A stretch of DNA of 5,576 bases from Alistipes sp. Its GTDB lineage: Bacteria; Bacteroidota; Bacteroidia; Bacteroidales; Rikenellaceae. The notes under the pieces were generated by a model. The model was not told where the DNA came from and ran no database searches. It saw nothing but the letters and a program-made list of their open reading frames with translations. The translations under genes and the position numbers were made by a program. Positions 1-5,576 of this stretch are shown here, piece after piece. Where the stretch lies: positions 1 to 5,576 of the forward strand of contig NZ_JAHHQJ010000024.1 in assembly GCF_020026455.1 (NCBI RefSeq), given 5' to 3'. Each line of letters starts with the position of its first letter. Position 1 is the first letter of the stretch.

Positions 1-43
1 CCTTGTAGGCGCAGCCGGTTTCGAATGGTCCAAGTGCCTAACC

Positions 44-81
44 TCAATGCTGGGAGCTCAATGCTGGAGCTGAATGCCTGG
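44..81. repeat. Short imperfect direct repeat, about 2.7 units
   Basis: The unit TCAATGCTGGGAGC (44-57) is followed at once by TCAATGCTGGAGC (58-70), which lacks one G, and by a degraded third copy, TGAATGCCTGG (71-81). The related string TGCTGGAGCTC recurs at 151-161. The units are 13-14 bp, are not palindromic and lie outside any gene I can support. Slippage or decay of non-coding DNA is the simplest explanation. No function is suggested. Confidence 0.6.
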
Positions 82-92
82 ATCCAAATGAT

Positions 93-140
93 TCACAAGC
101 CGAAAAACATGCGGTATTCCAGATGCTTTTCGGCTTGTGA
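93..140. repeat. Perfect 14-bp inverted repeat, possible terminator or processing hairpin
   Basis: The arm TCACAAGCCGAAAA (93-106) is the exact reverse complement of 127-140, with a 20-nt spacer. After one mismatch the helix can extend by CAT/ATG (108-110 with 123-125), leaving a 12-nt loop. It lies about 90 nt beyond the stop of the M48 peptidase gene on the minus strand, so it could end or protect that transcript. The A/T-rich bases are on the inside of the stem and no T-run follows the outer arm on either strand, so it is not a textbook intrinsic terminator. The repeat is certain; the role is inferred. Confidence 0.7.
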
Positions 141-179
141 GGCTTAATGTTGTGCTGGAGCTCTCCCTTGCGAATCCGT

Positions 180-199
180 TTTGCGGAAAATTCCGCAAA
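180..199 (-). terminator. Possible weak terminator hairpin after the M48 peptidase gene
   Basis: The arm TTTGCGGAA (180-188) is the exact reverse complement of 191-199, separated by two bases. A realistic RNA hairpin would have an 8-bp stem and a 4-nt loop. It starts 29 nt downstream of the M48 stop codon (228-230), where a terminator would be expected. No T-run follows it on the minus strand, so intrinsic termination is uncertain. A smaller 5-bp stem (200-204 with 211-215) lies between it and the gene. Confidence 0.35.
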
Positions 200-227
200 T
201 TCCGGTCGGTCGGAAGCAGAGAAGGGT

Positions 228-1043
228 TTAGTTGCTCTGTTGCTGAGCTGCCGTGTAGGCGTCGGCTTTCTCCTTCATGCGGGCCGCGCGCTTTTCGCTG
301 TCGGGATGCGTGGAGAACATCTTCTGCACGGTGGAGGCTTTGGCGCCTTTCGACAGTTCGACCAGCTTGTTGAGCGAGTTGGCCATGCCGTAGGGGTCGA
401 ACCCGTGTTTCACGCAGAATTCGAATCCGTAGGCGTCGGCTTCGTACTCCTGCTTCTGCGAGAACTGAGCATCGGTGAAGGCTGCCACGACTTTGCTCAG
501 TTGCGATTGGCTCAACTTGGCCAGCGAACTCCCTTCGGCGGCTCCGGCGGCATTGCGGGCGGCGGATGCGAGATAGGCGTTCTTCATGGCGTGTTTCGTG
601 TCGGCATGCACGACGTGGCCGATTTCGTGGCCGATGATGGCCATCAGCTCGTCGTCGTCCATCAGGTCCATCAGGGCGGCGAAGACACGGATCGAGCCGT
701 CACCGCAAGCGAAGGCGTTGACATCGGTAACCAGGTAGACCTTGAAATTCAGCGGAAGCCCGTTGGCGTCGGTGATGCCTTCGGTGAGGCGCTTGAGGCG
801 TGCCCCGTAGGTCGTCGTGTCGGCCGCCACGGGATTGTTGGCGTCCATCCATTCGACCGATTCGCGGCTCAGGCGGGAAATATCCTCGTCGGAGAGCGTG
901 ATGGCCTTGGCCACGTCCTTGCCGGCGTTGAGCAGTTTCCCGGTGTTGATTTTCTTACCGCCGATTTTGAATTGAGCAAAAGCTCCCGTGGGGCAGGTCG
1001 CGGCCAGGAGTGCGGCTGCAAACAGGTAGAAGAGTTTGTTCAT
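228..1043 (-). CDS. Exported M48-family zinc metallopeptidase
   Basis: This 271-aa protein is predicted to be a zinc-dependent endopeptidase of family M48 (the HtpX/Ste24/BepA/LoiP superfamily), acting outside the cytoplasmic membrane. Residues 1-23 form a signal peptide: a Lys, a hydrophobic core, then AFA before Gln24. Cys17 is not in a good lipobox, so an SPI substrate is more likely than a lipoprotein. The catalytic motif HEIGH is at 139-143 (zinc ligands His139 and His143, base Glu140). The second motif, QEYEAD at 198-203, supplies the likely third ligand Glu199 and the conserved Asp203. STHP at 244-247 carries the His that can fold back on the zinc in BepA-type enzymes. No TPR domain follows and there are no membrane segments after the signal peptide, unlike HtpX, so it resembles stand-alone periplasmic M48 enzymes. 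The family is linked to envelope protein quality control; the substrate here is unknown. It starts 120 bp after the stop of the upstream secreted-protein gene and may be co-transcribed with it. Confidence 0.93.
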   Translation of the reverse strand: MNKLFYLFAAALLAATCPTGAFAQFKIGGKKINTGKLLNAGKDVAKAITLSDEDISRLSRESVEWMDANNPVAADTTTYGARLKRLTEGITDANGLPLNFKVYLVTDVNAFACGDGSIRVFAALMDLMDDDELMAIIGHEIGHVVHADTKHAMKNAYLASAARNAAGAAEGSSLAKLSQSQLSKVVAAFTDAQFSQKQEYEADAYGFEFCVKHGFDPYGMANSLNKLVELSKGAKASTVQKMFSTHPDSEKRAARMKEKADAYTAAQQQSN

Positions 1044-1163
1044 GGTTTATGCTTGTGTTTGTCTGTGCAAAGATGTGCTTGAGGCGGGGGAGCCGACCCG
1101 CGTGGATGCTGGGGCGGAGGATTCCGGCTTGATGGAAGGGGTGATTCCGAAACAGCCCTGCGG

Positions 1164-1787
1164 TTACATGTAATCGGATATGCTTTGTTTTTTCTTGCCC
1201 TTGGCATCCCGCTTTTCCTGCCTTGCGCGCTGTTGGCTGTGCCAGGGCGACGAGGGCTCGATCCCCGTGTAGATCGTGTAGTTATAGATATTGTAGGATA
1301 CGTCCTGCGTTTGGGCAATGGCTTTGTTGTTGTGCGAGGTCACTTTTATTTCCTGCGAACAGGCGCTCAGCTCGATTGAGAATTCCCCGAAATTGAACCG
1401 GTATTTTTGCTGGTCGGGAAGGCTTGTTTCGATCAGGTTTTCCCCGTGTTCCCTGGCGAACGAGAGCAATTCGTGAAATGTGGCGTCTTTATAGAATAGC
1501 ACGTCGACAAATGCAGTGCCCTCCGCGCCCTTTTGGATGATGATACGGTAGTTGTTTTCCTCGGGTTTTTGGCCCGGGAAGATGAGGGCGAACCTTTTGA
1601 CGTTCGTTTTGTCCGGCGTGGAGCCTTTGGACAGGATCCATTGATTCTTCTTGTTGTCGTATTTGAATCGGGCTTCGGCCAACTGGTCGTCCGTACAGGA
1701 GAGGAACCTGGAATAGGGAAACGAGGTTTGCGCCGAAATCGGAATGCAGTATAGGGATAGCAGAATGACGAGGAATAGCTTTTTCAT
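1164..1787 (-). CDS. Secreted protein of unknown function, lower GC than its neighbours
   Basis: I do not recognise this 207-aa protein. Residues 1-19 look like a signal peptide (MKK, hydrophobic core, ISA before Gln20), so it is probably exported to the periplasm or outer surface. The mature part has alternating polar/hydrophobic stretches that read as beta-strands, for example around 71-90 and 129-148. It has two cysteines (31 and 143) that could form a disulfide, a Tyr/Asn-rich stretch near 155-165, and a basic tail (about 186-200, with a KGKKK run). The Met at 1785-1787 was chosen because the signal peptide starts exactly there. An in-frame TTG at 1830-1832 would add 15 residues ahead of the signal peptide and overlaps the candidate promoter. 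Base composition is visibly lower in GC than the flanking genes. It lies just downstream of a terminator and a putative promoter, and is upstream of the M48 peptidase gene in the same orientation. Real gene: fairly sure. Function: unknown. Confidence 0.78.
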   Translation of the reverse strand: MKKLFLVILLSLYCIPISAQTSFPYSRFLSCTDDQLAEARFKYDNKKNQWILSKGSTPDKTNVKRFALIFPGQKPEENNYRIIIQKGAEGTAFVDVLFYKDATFHELLSFAREHGENLIETSLPDQQKYRFNFGEFSIELSACSQEIKVTSHNNKAIAQTQDVSYNIYNYTIYTGIEPSSPWHSQQRARQEKRDAKGKKKQSISDYM

Positions 1788-1829
1788 GGCAAATCCGTTT
1801 AAATCGTTGACTGAAAGGGTAAATATAGA

Positions 1830-1837
1830 CAAATATA
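1830..1837 (-). promoter_or_regulatory. Candidate Bacteroidota -7 promoter element
   Basis: On the minus strand these bases read TATATTTG, a full match to the Bacteroidota -7 consensus TAnnTTTG. It lies 42 nt upstream of the ATG of the secreted-protein gene, giving a leader of roughly 35 nt. A near-copy, TATATTTA, sits 10 bp closer to the gene (1820-1827). The -33 element (TTTG) is not perfect: about 20 bp upstream only a TTTC run is seen, inside the terminator stem-loop. AT-rich sequence produces such matches by chance, so this is moderate evidence. Confidence 0.5.
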
Positions 1838-1843
1838 ACCATT

Positions 1844-1879
1844 AAAAAAAGTCTGTTTTGAAAAAAACAGACTTTTTTT
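1844..1879 (-). terminator. Intrinsic terminator of the CoA-transferase gene, symmetric
   Basis: A perfect 16-bp inverted repeat: AAAAAAAGTCTGTTTT (1844-1859) pairs with 1864-1879 around a 4-nt loop. The GTCTG/CAGAC core is flanked by seven A and seven T, so both strands give a hairpin ending in a T-run. It begins 18 nt after the CoA-transferase stop codon (1898-1900), the usual place for an intrinsic terminator. No plus-strand gene points at it, so its symmetry is probably incidental. It separates the infB/CoA-transferase transcript from the secreted-protein gene. Confidence 0.88.
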
Positions 1880-1897
1880 GCACATGGTATGGAGCGA

Positions 1898-3223
1898 CTA
1901 TTTCATGTATCCCTTGATGTAGTGGTGGTGCGATCCCCAGCGCTCGAAAGCAGCCCGGTCAAGCTCCTCCTGCGCCGAAGGATGCGCTACGGAGATCAGC
2001 AGACGGGCACGCTCCTGCATGGTCTTGCCATAGAGGTCCACGGCTCCGAATTCGGTCACGAACCAGTGGATGTGGTTGCGGGTCGTCACCACACCGGCAC
2101 CGTCCAGCAGCGTCGGGCAGATCTTCGACACGCCCTTGTTGGTGATCGAAGGCATGGCGATGATCGCCTTGCCGCCCTTCGAGAGCGATGCGCCGTAGAC
2201 GAAGTCGATCTGTCCGCCGACACCCGACCAGAATTTCGTGCCCAGCGAGTCGGCGCACACCTGGCCCGTCAGGTCGACCTGCAGGGCCGAGTTGATGGCC
2301 ACGAAGCGGTCGTTCTGCGAGATGATGTAGGGGTCGTTCGTATATCCGACATCCATCATCAGCACACCCGGGTTGTCGTCGATGAAGTCGTAAACGGCTT
2401 TCGAACCCATCAGGAACGTCGAGACCATCTTGCCGGGGTCGGTCTTTTTGGCCTCTCCGTTGATGACGCCCTTTTCCACCAGCGGCAGCACTCCGTCGGC
2501 GAACATTTCGGTGTGGATACCGAGGTTCTTATGGCCGCCCAGCTGGCTGAGAACGGCATTCGGAATGGCTCCGATACCCATCTGAAGCGTTGCTCCGTCC
2601 TCGATCAGCGCGGCGCAGTGCTTGCCGATGGCCGTCTCGACCTCGTTCGGCTCGGAGAACTTCGCTTCGATCAGCGGGGTGTCGTCCTGTACGAAGTAGT
2701 TGATCTTCGAGGAGTGGATCATGGCCTGACCGAAGGCGCGCGGAACGTGTTTGTTCACCACGGCGATCACATAGTCGGCGCACTCCACAGCGGCCAGCGT
2801 GGCATCGACGGAGGTACCGAGCGATACGAATCCGTGTTTGTCAGGCGGGCAGACCTGAATCATCGCCACATTGCACGGAACGGCTCCGCAGCGATACAGA
2901 CGCTGCGTCTCGCTCAGGAAGATCGGAATGTAGTCGGCATAGCCGCTTTGGGTCACCTTGCGGACGTTCGCGCCCACGAAGAACGAGTCGAGCTGGAATA
3001 CGCCCTCGAATTTCGGATCGGCATAGGGTGCGGGACCCTCCGTGTGCAGGTGATGGACGTGTACGTCCTTCAGTTCGCCGGCCTCGCCGCGTTTGCACAT
3101 GGCATTGATCAGGCACTGGGGAGCCGATGCCACCGAGCTGAGATGGACGTGGTCGCCCGATTTGATGACCTTGACGGCTTCTTCCGCTGTCACAAAATGG
3201 ATTGGGTTAGTCATTACTGCCAT
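1898..3223 (-). CDS. Acetyl-CoA hydrolase/transferase family protein (4-hydroxybutyrate/butyrate CoA-transferase-like)
   Basis: This 441-aa cytoplasmic enzyme is predicted to move CoA between an acyl-CoA and a carboxylate such as acetate, through a glutamyl-CoA thioester. Its length fits the 4-hydroxybutyrate / butyryl-CoA:acetate CoA-transferase branch (about 430-450 aa) better than the roughly 500-aa succinyl-CoA:acetate type. The N-terminal domain covers about 1-195. The C-terminal domain has the glycine-rich QMGIGAIPNAV (214-224), then GIHTEM with the likely catalytic Glu239, and SGVGGQIDFVYGA (333-345) followed by SKGGKAIIAMPS (348-359), a hallmark of this branch. Exact substrate (acetate, butyrate, propionate, succinate, 4-hydroxybutyrate) cannot be read from sequence alone. 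The start at 3221-3223 follows an A/T-rich leader; a second in-frame ATG at 3212-3214 would give 438 aa. Longer in-frame extension would run into infB coding sequence and is not credible. The gene begins 29 bp after the infB stop with no clear promoter between, so co-transcription is likely, and a terminator follows its own stop. Confidence 0.93.
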   Translation of the reverse strand: MAVMTNPIHFVTAEEAVKVIKSGDHVHLSSVASAPQCLINAMCKRGEAGELKDVHVHHLHTEGPAPYADPKFEGVFQLDSFFVGANVRKVTQSGYADYIPIFLSETQRLYRCGAVPCNVAMIQVCPPDKHGFVSLGTSVDATLAAVECADYVIAVVNKHVPRAFGQAMIHSSKINYFVQDDTPLIEAKFSEPNEVETAIGKHCAALIEDGATLQMGIGAIPNAVLSQLGGHKNLGIHTEMFADGVLPLVEKGVINGEAKKTDPGKMVSTFLMGSKAVYDFIDDNPGVLMMDVGYTNDPYIISQNDRFVAINSALQVDLTGQVCADSLGTKFWSGVGGQIDFVYGASLSKGGKAIIAMPSITNKGVSKICPTLLDGAGVVTTRNHIHWFVTEFGAVDLYGKTMQERARLLISVAHPSAQEELDRAAFERWGSHHHYIKGYMK

Positions 3224-3252
3224 AATTTTAAGTGGTTGATGGTTGTTATGGG

Positions 3253-5520
3253 TTATTTGCGTTTTACTTCCACTTGTTCGTAGCCCTCGACAATGTCGCC
3301 GATGCGGATATCGTTGAACGACTCGATGTTCAGACCGCAGTCCTGTCCGACGACGACCTCTTTCACATCGTCCTTGAAGCGCTTGAGCGAACCCAGCTTG
3401 CCGGTGTAGATCACGATGCCGTCGCGGATGACGCGGATCGGGGTTGCACGTTGCAACTTGCCCTCGCGGACCATACATCCGGCGACGGTTCCAACCTTGG
3501 AGATCTTGAAGATCTCGAGCACCTCGACCGAAGCGACGATCTCCTCCTTCATCACCGGCTCGAGCATGCCCTCGATGGCATCCTTGATGTCGTTGATGGC
3601 GTCGTAGATGATCGAGTAGAGGCGGATTTCGATCTCCTCCTTCTCGGCCAACTTGCGGGCCGAAGCCGACGGACGCACCTGGAAGCCCACGATGATGGCG
3701 TTCGAGGCCGCAGCCAGCAGCACGTCGGACTCCGAGATCTGTCCCACGGCAGCGTGGATGACGTTTACCTGCACGGTCTCCTTCGAGAGCTTGATCAGCG
3801 AGCCGGACATGGCCTCGACCGATCCGTCCACGTCACCCTTGACGATGATGTTCAGCTCCTTGAACGAGCCGATGGCGATGCGGCGGCCGATCTCGTCGAG
3901 CGTCACGTGCTTCTGGGTCATGATGCCCTGCATGCGGGCCAACTGTTCGCGCTTGTTGGCGATTTCGCGGGCCGAGCGGTCGTCGTCCATGACATTGAAC
4001 GAGTCGCCGGCCTGCGGCGCGCCGTTGAGTCCGAGCACCTGCACAGGCGTCGAGGGACCTGCCGTTTCGACCTTCTTGCCGTTTTCGTTGAACATGGCCT
4101 TCACGCGGCCCGTGTAGGTCCCCGAGAGAATCACGTCGCCGACGTGGAGCGTACCGCTCTGCACCAGAATCGTCGACACGTAGCCGCGACCCTTGTCGAG
4201 CGTCGACTCGATGACCGTACCCTGTGCTTTTTTGTTGGGGTTGGCCTTCAGGTCGAGCATCTCGGCCTCCAGCAGTACCTTTTCGAGCAGTTTGTCGAGG
4301 TTCAGACCCTTTTTGGCCGAGACCTCCTGGTCCTGGTATTTGCCGCCCCACGACTCCACGAGGTAGTTCATCTGCGAGAGCTGTTCCTTGATGTGGTCGG
4401 GGTTGGCGCTGGGTTTGTCGATCTTGTTGATGGCGAAAACCATCGGCACGCCTGCAGCCTGCGCGTGGTTGATCGCCTCGACCGTCTGCGGCATGACGCT
4501 GTCGTCGGCCGCAACGATGATGATGGCCACGTCCGTTACGGCGGCTCCGCGGGCGCGCATGGCCGTGAAGGCCTCGTGACCCGGGGTGTCGAGGAAGGTG
4601 ATCTTCTGTCCGTTCAGCACCACGCTGTAGGCACCGATGTGCTGGGTGATACCGCCGGCCTCGCCCTCGATGACGTTGGTTTTGCGGATGTTGTCCAGCA
4701 GCGAGGTCTTACCGTGGTCGACGTGTCCCATGACCGTCACGATCGGCGGACGCGGGACGAGGTCTTCCTCGCGGTCCTCGCTGTCGTCGGCAATGGCCTC
4801 CTGGATCTCCACCGAGACGAATTCGGTCTTGTAGCCGAACTCCTCGGCGACCACCACAAGTGCCTCGGCGTCGAGACGCTGGTTGATCGACACCATCAGA
4901 CCCAAGTTCATGCAGGCCATGATAACCTCCGTCGGGGCGACGTTCATCATCGTGGCCAGCTCGCTGACGGTCACAAACTCCGTGACCTTGAGCGTCGAAC
5001 GCTCCATCTCCTCGCGTTCGAACTCCTCGTTCATGCGCTCGGCGACGGCCTCGCGCTTGTCCTTGCGGTATTTCGAGCTTTTGCTCTTGGCACCCTTGGC
5101 CGTCAGACGCGCCAGGGTGTCCTTTATCTGCTTCGATACCTCTTCGTCGCTCACTTCCGGACGCACGACCGGCTTGGGGGCATTCTTGCCCTTGTTGCGG
5201 CGTCCTTCGCCCGGACGGGGCTGGTTCTGGCCGCCGCCGCGGTTCTGACCCTGTCCGCCCGAACGGTTGCCGTTGTTGTTCTGGCCGCCCTGGCCGCCCT
5301 GGCCCTGACGGTTGCCGCCGCCATGGGCATTGCCCTTCGGGGCCTTGTTGACATCGACCTTCTCCTTCTGGAGGCGCTTGCGTTTATGCTTGCCGCCGGC
5401 GACGAAACCCGACACGTCCATCGTGCCGAGCACCTGCGGACCGGTGAGGGTCACCGTCTCGGGGCGGAAGATGTTGTCCTTCGGGGGCTCGGGCTTCGGT
5501 TCCGCTGCGGGGGCAGGGGC
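3253..5520 (-). CDS. infB: Translation initiation factor IF-2, 5'-truncated
   Basis: IF-2 is the GTPase that brings initiator fMet-tRNA to the 30S subunit and promotes subunit joining. Numbering from the GTG at 5452-5454, 733 residues follow. In order: a basic segment KHKRKR (22-27); a Gly/Asn/Gln/Arg-rich linker (41-95); an IF2_N-type domain (about 155-210, SELATMMNV); the GTPase domain with G1 GHVDHGKT (243-250), G2 GGIT (267-270), G3 DTPGHE (289-294), G4 NKID (343-346) and G5 SAKKG (379-383); a beta-barrel domain II (about 410-500); domain III (about 515-625); and the C-terminal tRNA-binding domain ending at 733. All GTPase motifs are intact. The frame stays open upstream for at least 22 codons to 5520, giving a Pro/Ala/Glu/Lys-rich stretch, so the GTG is probably not the true start and the N-terminus is missing. 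Bacteroidota IF-2 is usually near 1000 aa. Upstream of 5522 the sequence is an inverted copy that breaks the frame (stop at 5566-5568). The start and leader are not in the window. Confidence 0.96.
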   Translation of the reverse strand, partial: APAPAAEPKPEPPKDNIFRPETVTLTGPQVLGTMDVSGFVAGGKHKRKRLQKEKVDVNKAPKGNAHGGGNRQGQGGQGGQNNNGNRSGGQGQNRGGGQNQPRPGEGRRNKGKNAPKPVVRPEVSDEEVSKQIKDTLARLTAKGAKSKSSKYRKDKREAVAERMNEEFEREEMERSTLKVTEFVTVSELATMMNVAPTEVIMACMNLGLMVSINQRLDAEALVVVAEEFGYKTEFVSVEIQEAIADDSEDREEDLVPRPPIVTVMGHVDHGKTSLLDNIRKTNVIEGEAGGITQHIGAYSVVLNGQKITFLDTPGHEAFTAMRARGAAVTDVAIIIVAADDSVMPQTVEAINHAQAAGVPMVFAINKIDKPSANPDHIKEQLSQMNYLVESWGGKYQDQEVSAKKGLNLDKLLEKVLLEAEMLDLKANPNKKAQGTVIESTLDKGRGYVSTILVQSGTLHVGDVILSGTYTGRVKAMFNENGKKVETAGPSTPVQVLGLNGAPQAGDSFNVMDDDRSAREIANKREQLARMQGIMTQKHVTLDEIGRRIAIGSFKELNIIVKGDVDGSVEAMSGSLIKLSKETVQVNVIHAAVGQISESDVLLAAASNAIIVGFQVRPSASARKLAEKEEIEIRLYSIIYDAINDIKDAIEGMLEPVMKEEIVASVEVLEIFKISKVGTVAGCMVREGKLQRATPIRVIRDGIVIYTGKLGSLKRFKDDVKEVVVGQDCGLNIESFNDIRIGDIVEGYEQVEVKRK

Positions 5521-5576
5521 CGGAGCCCCCGAAGGACAACATCTTCCGCCCCGAGACGGTGACCCTCACCGGTCCG
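5437..5576. repeat. Perfect 54-bp inverted repeat at the window edge (likely fold-back artefact)
   Basis: Bases 5437-5490 are the exact reverse complement of 5523-5576, with a 32-nt spacer (5491-5522). The left arm is genuine infB coding sequence on the minus strand. The right arm encodes the same 18 residues (EPPKDNIFRPETVTLTGP) on the plus strand, while in the minus-strand infB frame it reads as non-IF-2 sequence with a TGA stop at 5566-5568. The match runs to the last base, so the repeat may continue beyond. Such terminal palindromes are typical of fold-back chimeric reads or mis-assembly. A real inversion-duplication would disrupt an essential gene. Confidence 0.93.

Noticed and set aside
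11..35. tRNA-like T-loop string GGTTTCGAAT near 17-26
   Set aside because: The flanking bases do not pair into a T-stem, and no acceptor or anticodon arm can be built in the visible sequence.
2..73. Open frame at the left edge on the plus strand (about 23 codons, ending TGA at 71-73)
   Set aside because: Too short to judge, cut by the window edge, includes the direct repeat, and gives no recognisable C-terminus.
1068..1075. Promoter-like CATCTTTG on the minus strand just upstream of the M48 gene
   Set aside because: One mismatch to the -7 consensus at its first base and no -33 element in the GC-rich sequence upstream; the evidence is too weak for a feature.
147..1082. 311-codon plus-strand open frame opposite the M48 gene
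   Set aside because: Shadow of the metallopeptidase gene; Gly/Val/His-rich, with no recognisable domain.
1889..3283. 464-codon plus-strand open frame opposite the CoA-transferase gene
   Set aside because: Same antisense composition, no domain or signal, and it overlaps a gene with clear catalytic motifs in the other strand.
3224..3478. N-terminal extension of the CoA-transferase into infB
   Set aside because: The extra 85 residues are an out-of-frame reading of the infB 3' end and do not resemble the family N-terminus, which begins at the Met at 3221-3223 or 3212-3214.
5452..5454. GTG as the true start of IF-2
   Set aside because: E. coli IF-2 does have internal GTG starts, but here the frame stays open upstream with a plausible IF-2 linker up to the artefact junction. 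The GTG is first only because the inverted copy adds a stop.
3232..5562. 776-codon open frame on the plus strand opposite infB
   Set aside because: It is antisense to a fully supported infB, rich in His, Asp, Leu, Val and Arg as expected from the complement of GC-rich coding DNA, shows no recognisable domain, and runs into the fold-back arm.

Overview
The window looks like a chromosomal piece of a moderately GC-rich Bacteroidota, probably of the Alistipes/Rikenellaceae type. That placement is inferred from the style of the IF-2 N-terminal region, the putative promoter form TAnnTTTG, the lack of clear Shine-Dalgarno sequences and the GC content; no database search was possible. All four supported genes are on the minus strand, so transcription runs from the right edge to the left.

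Reading in the direction of transcription: (1) infB, translation initiation factor IF-2, 5'-truncated at the right edge (3253-5520); (2) 29 bp later, a CoA-transferase of the acetyl-CoA hydrolase / 4-hydroxybutyrate CoA-transferase family (1898-3223), probably on the same transcript; (3) a perfect 16-bp stem-loop terminator (1844-1879) directly followed by a candidate promoter (1830-1837); (4) a small, lower-GC secreted protein of unknown function (1164-1787); (5) a 120-bp gap, then an exported M48-family zinc metallopeptidase (228-1043). The left 227 bp carry no supportable gene, only two inverted repeats and a short imperfect direct repeat.

Functionally there are two units. The infB/CoA-transferase unit pairs a core translation GTPase with a short-chain acyl-CoA enzyme of fermentation. 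The second unit encodes two proteins with signal peptides, so its products act in the cell envelope.

The most striking feature is structural. The last 140 bases form a perfect 54-bp inverted repeat around a 32-nt spacer, ending exactly at the window edge and putting a stop codon in the infB frame. This looks more like a fold-back chimera at a contig end than biology. I see no convincing new biological system here; the rest is ordinary chromosome with one uncharacterised exported protein.
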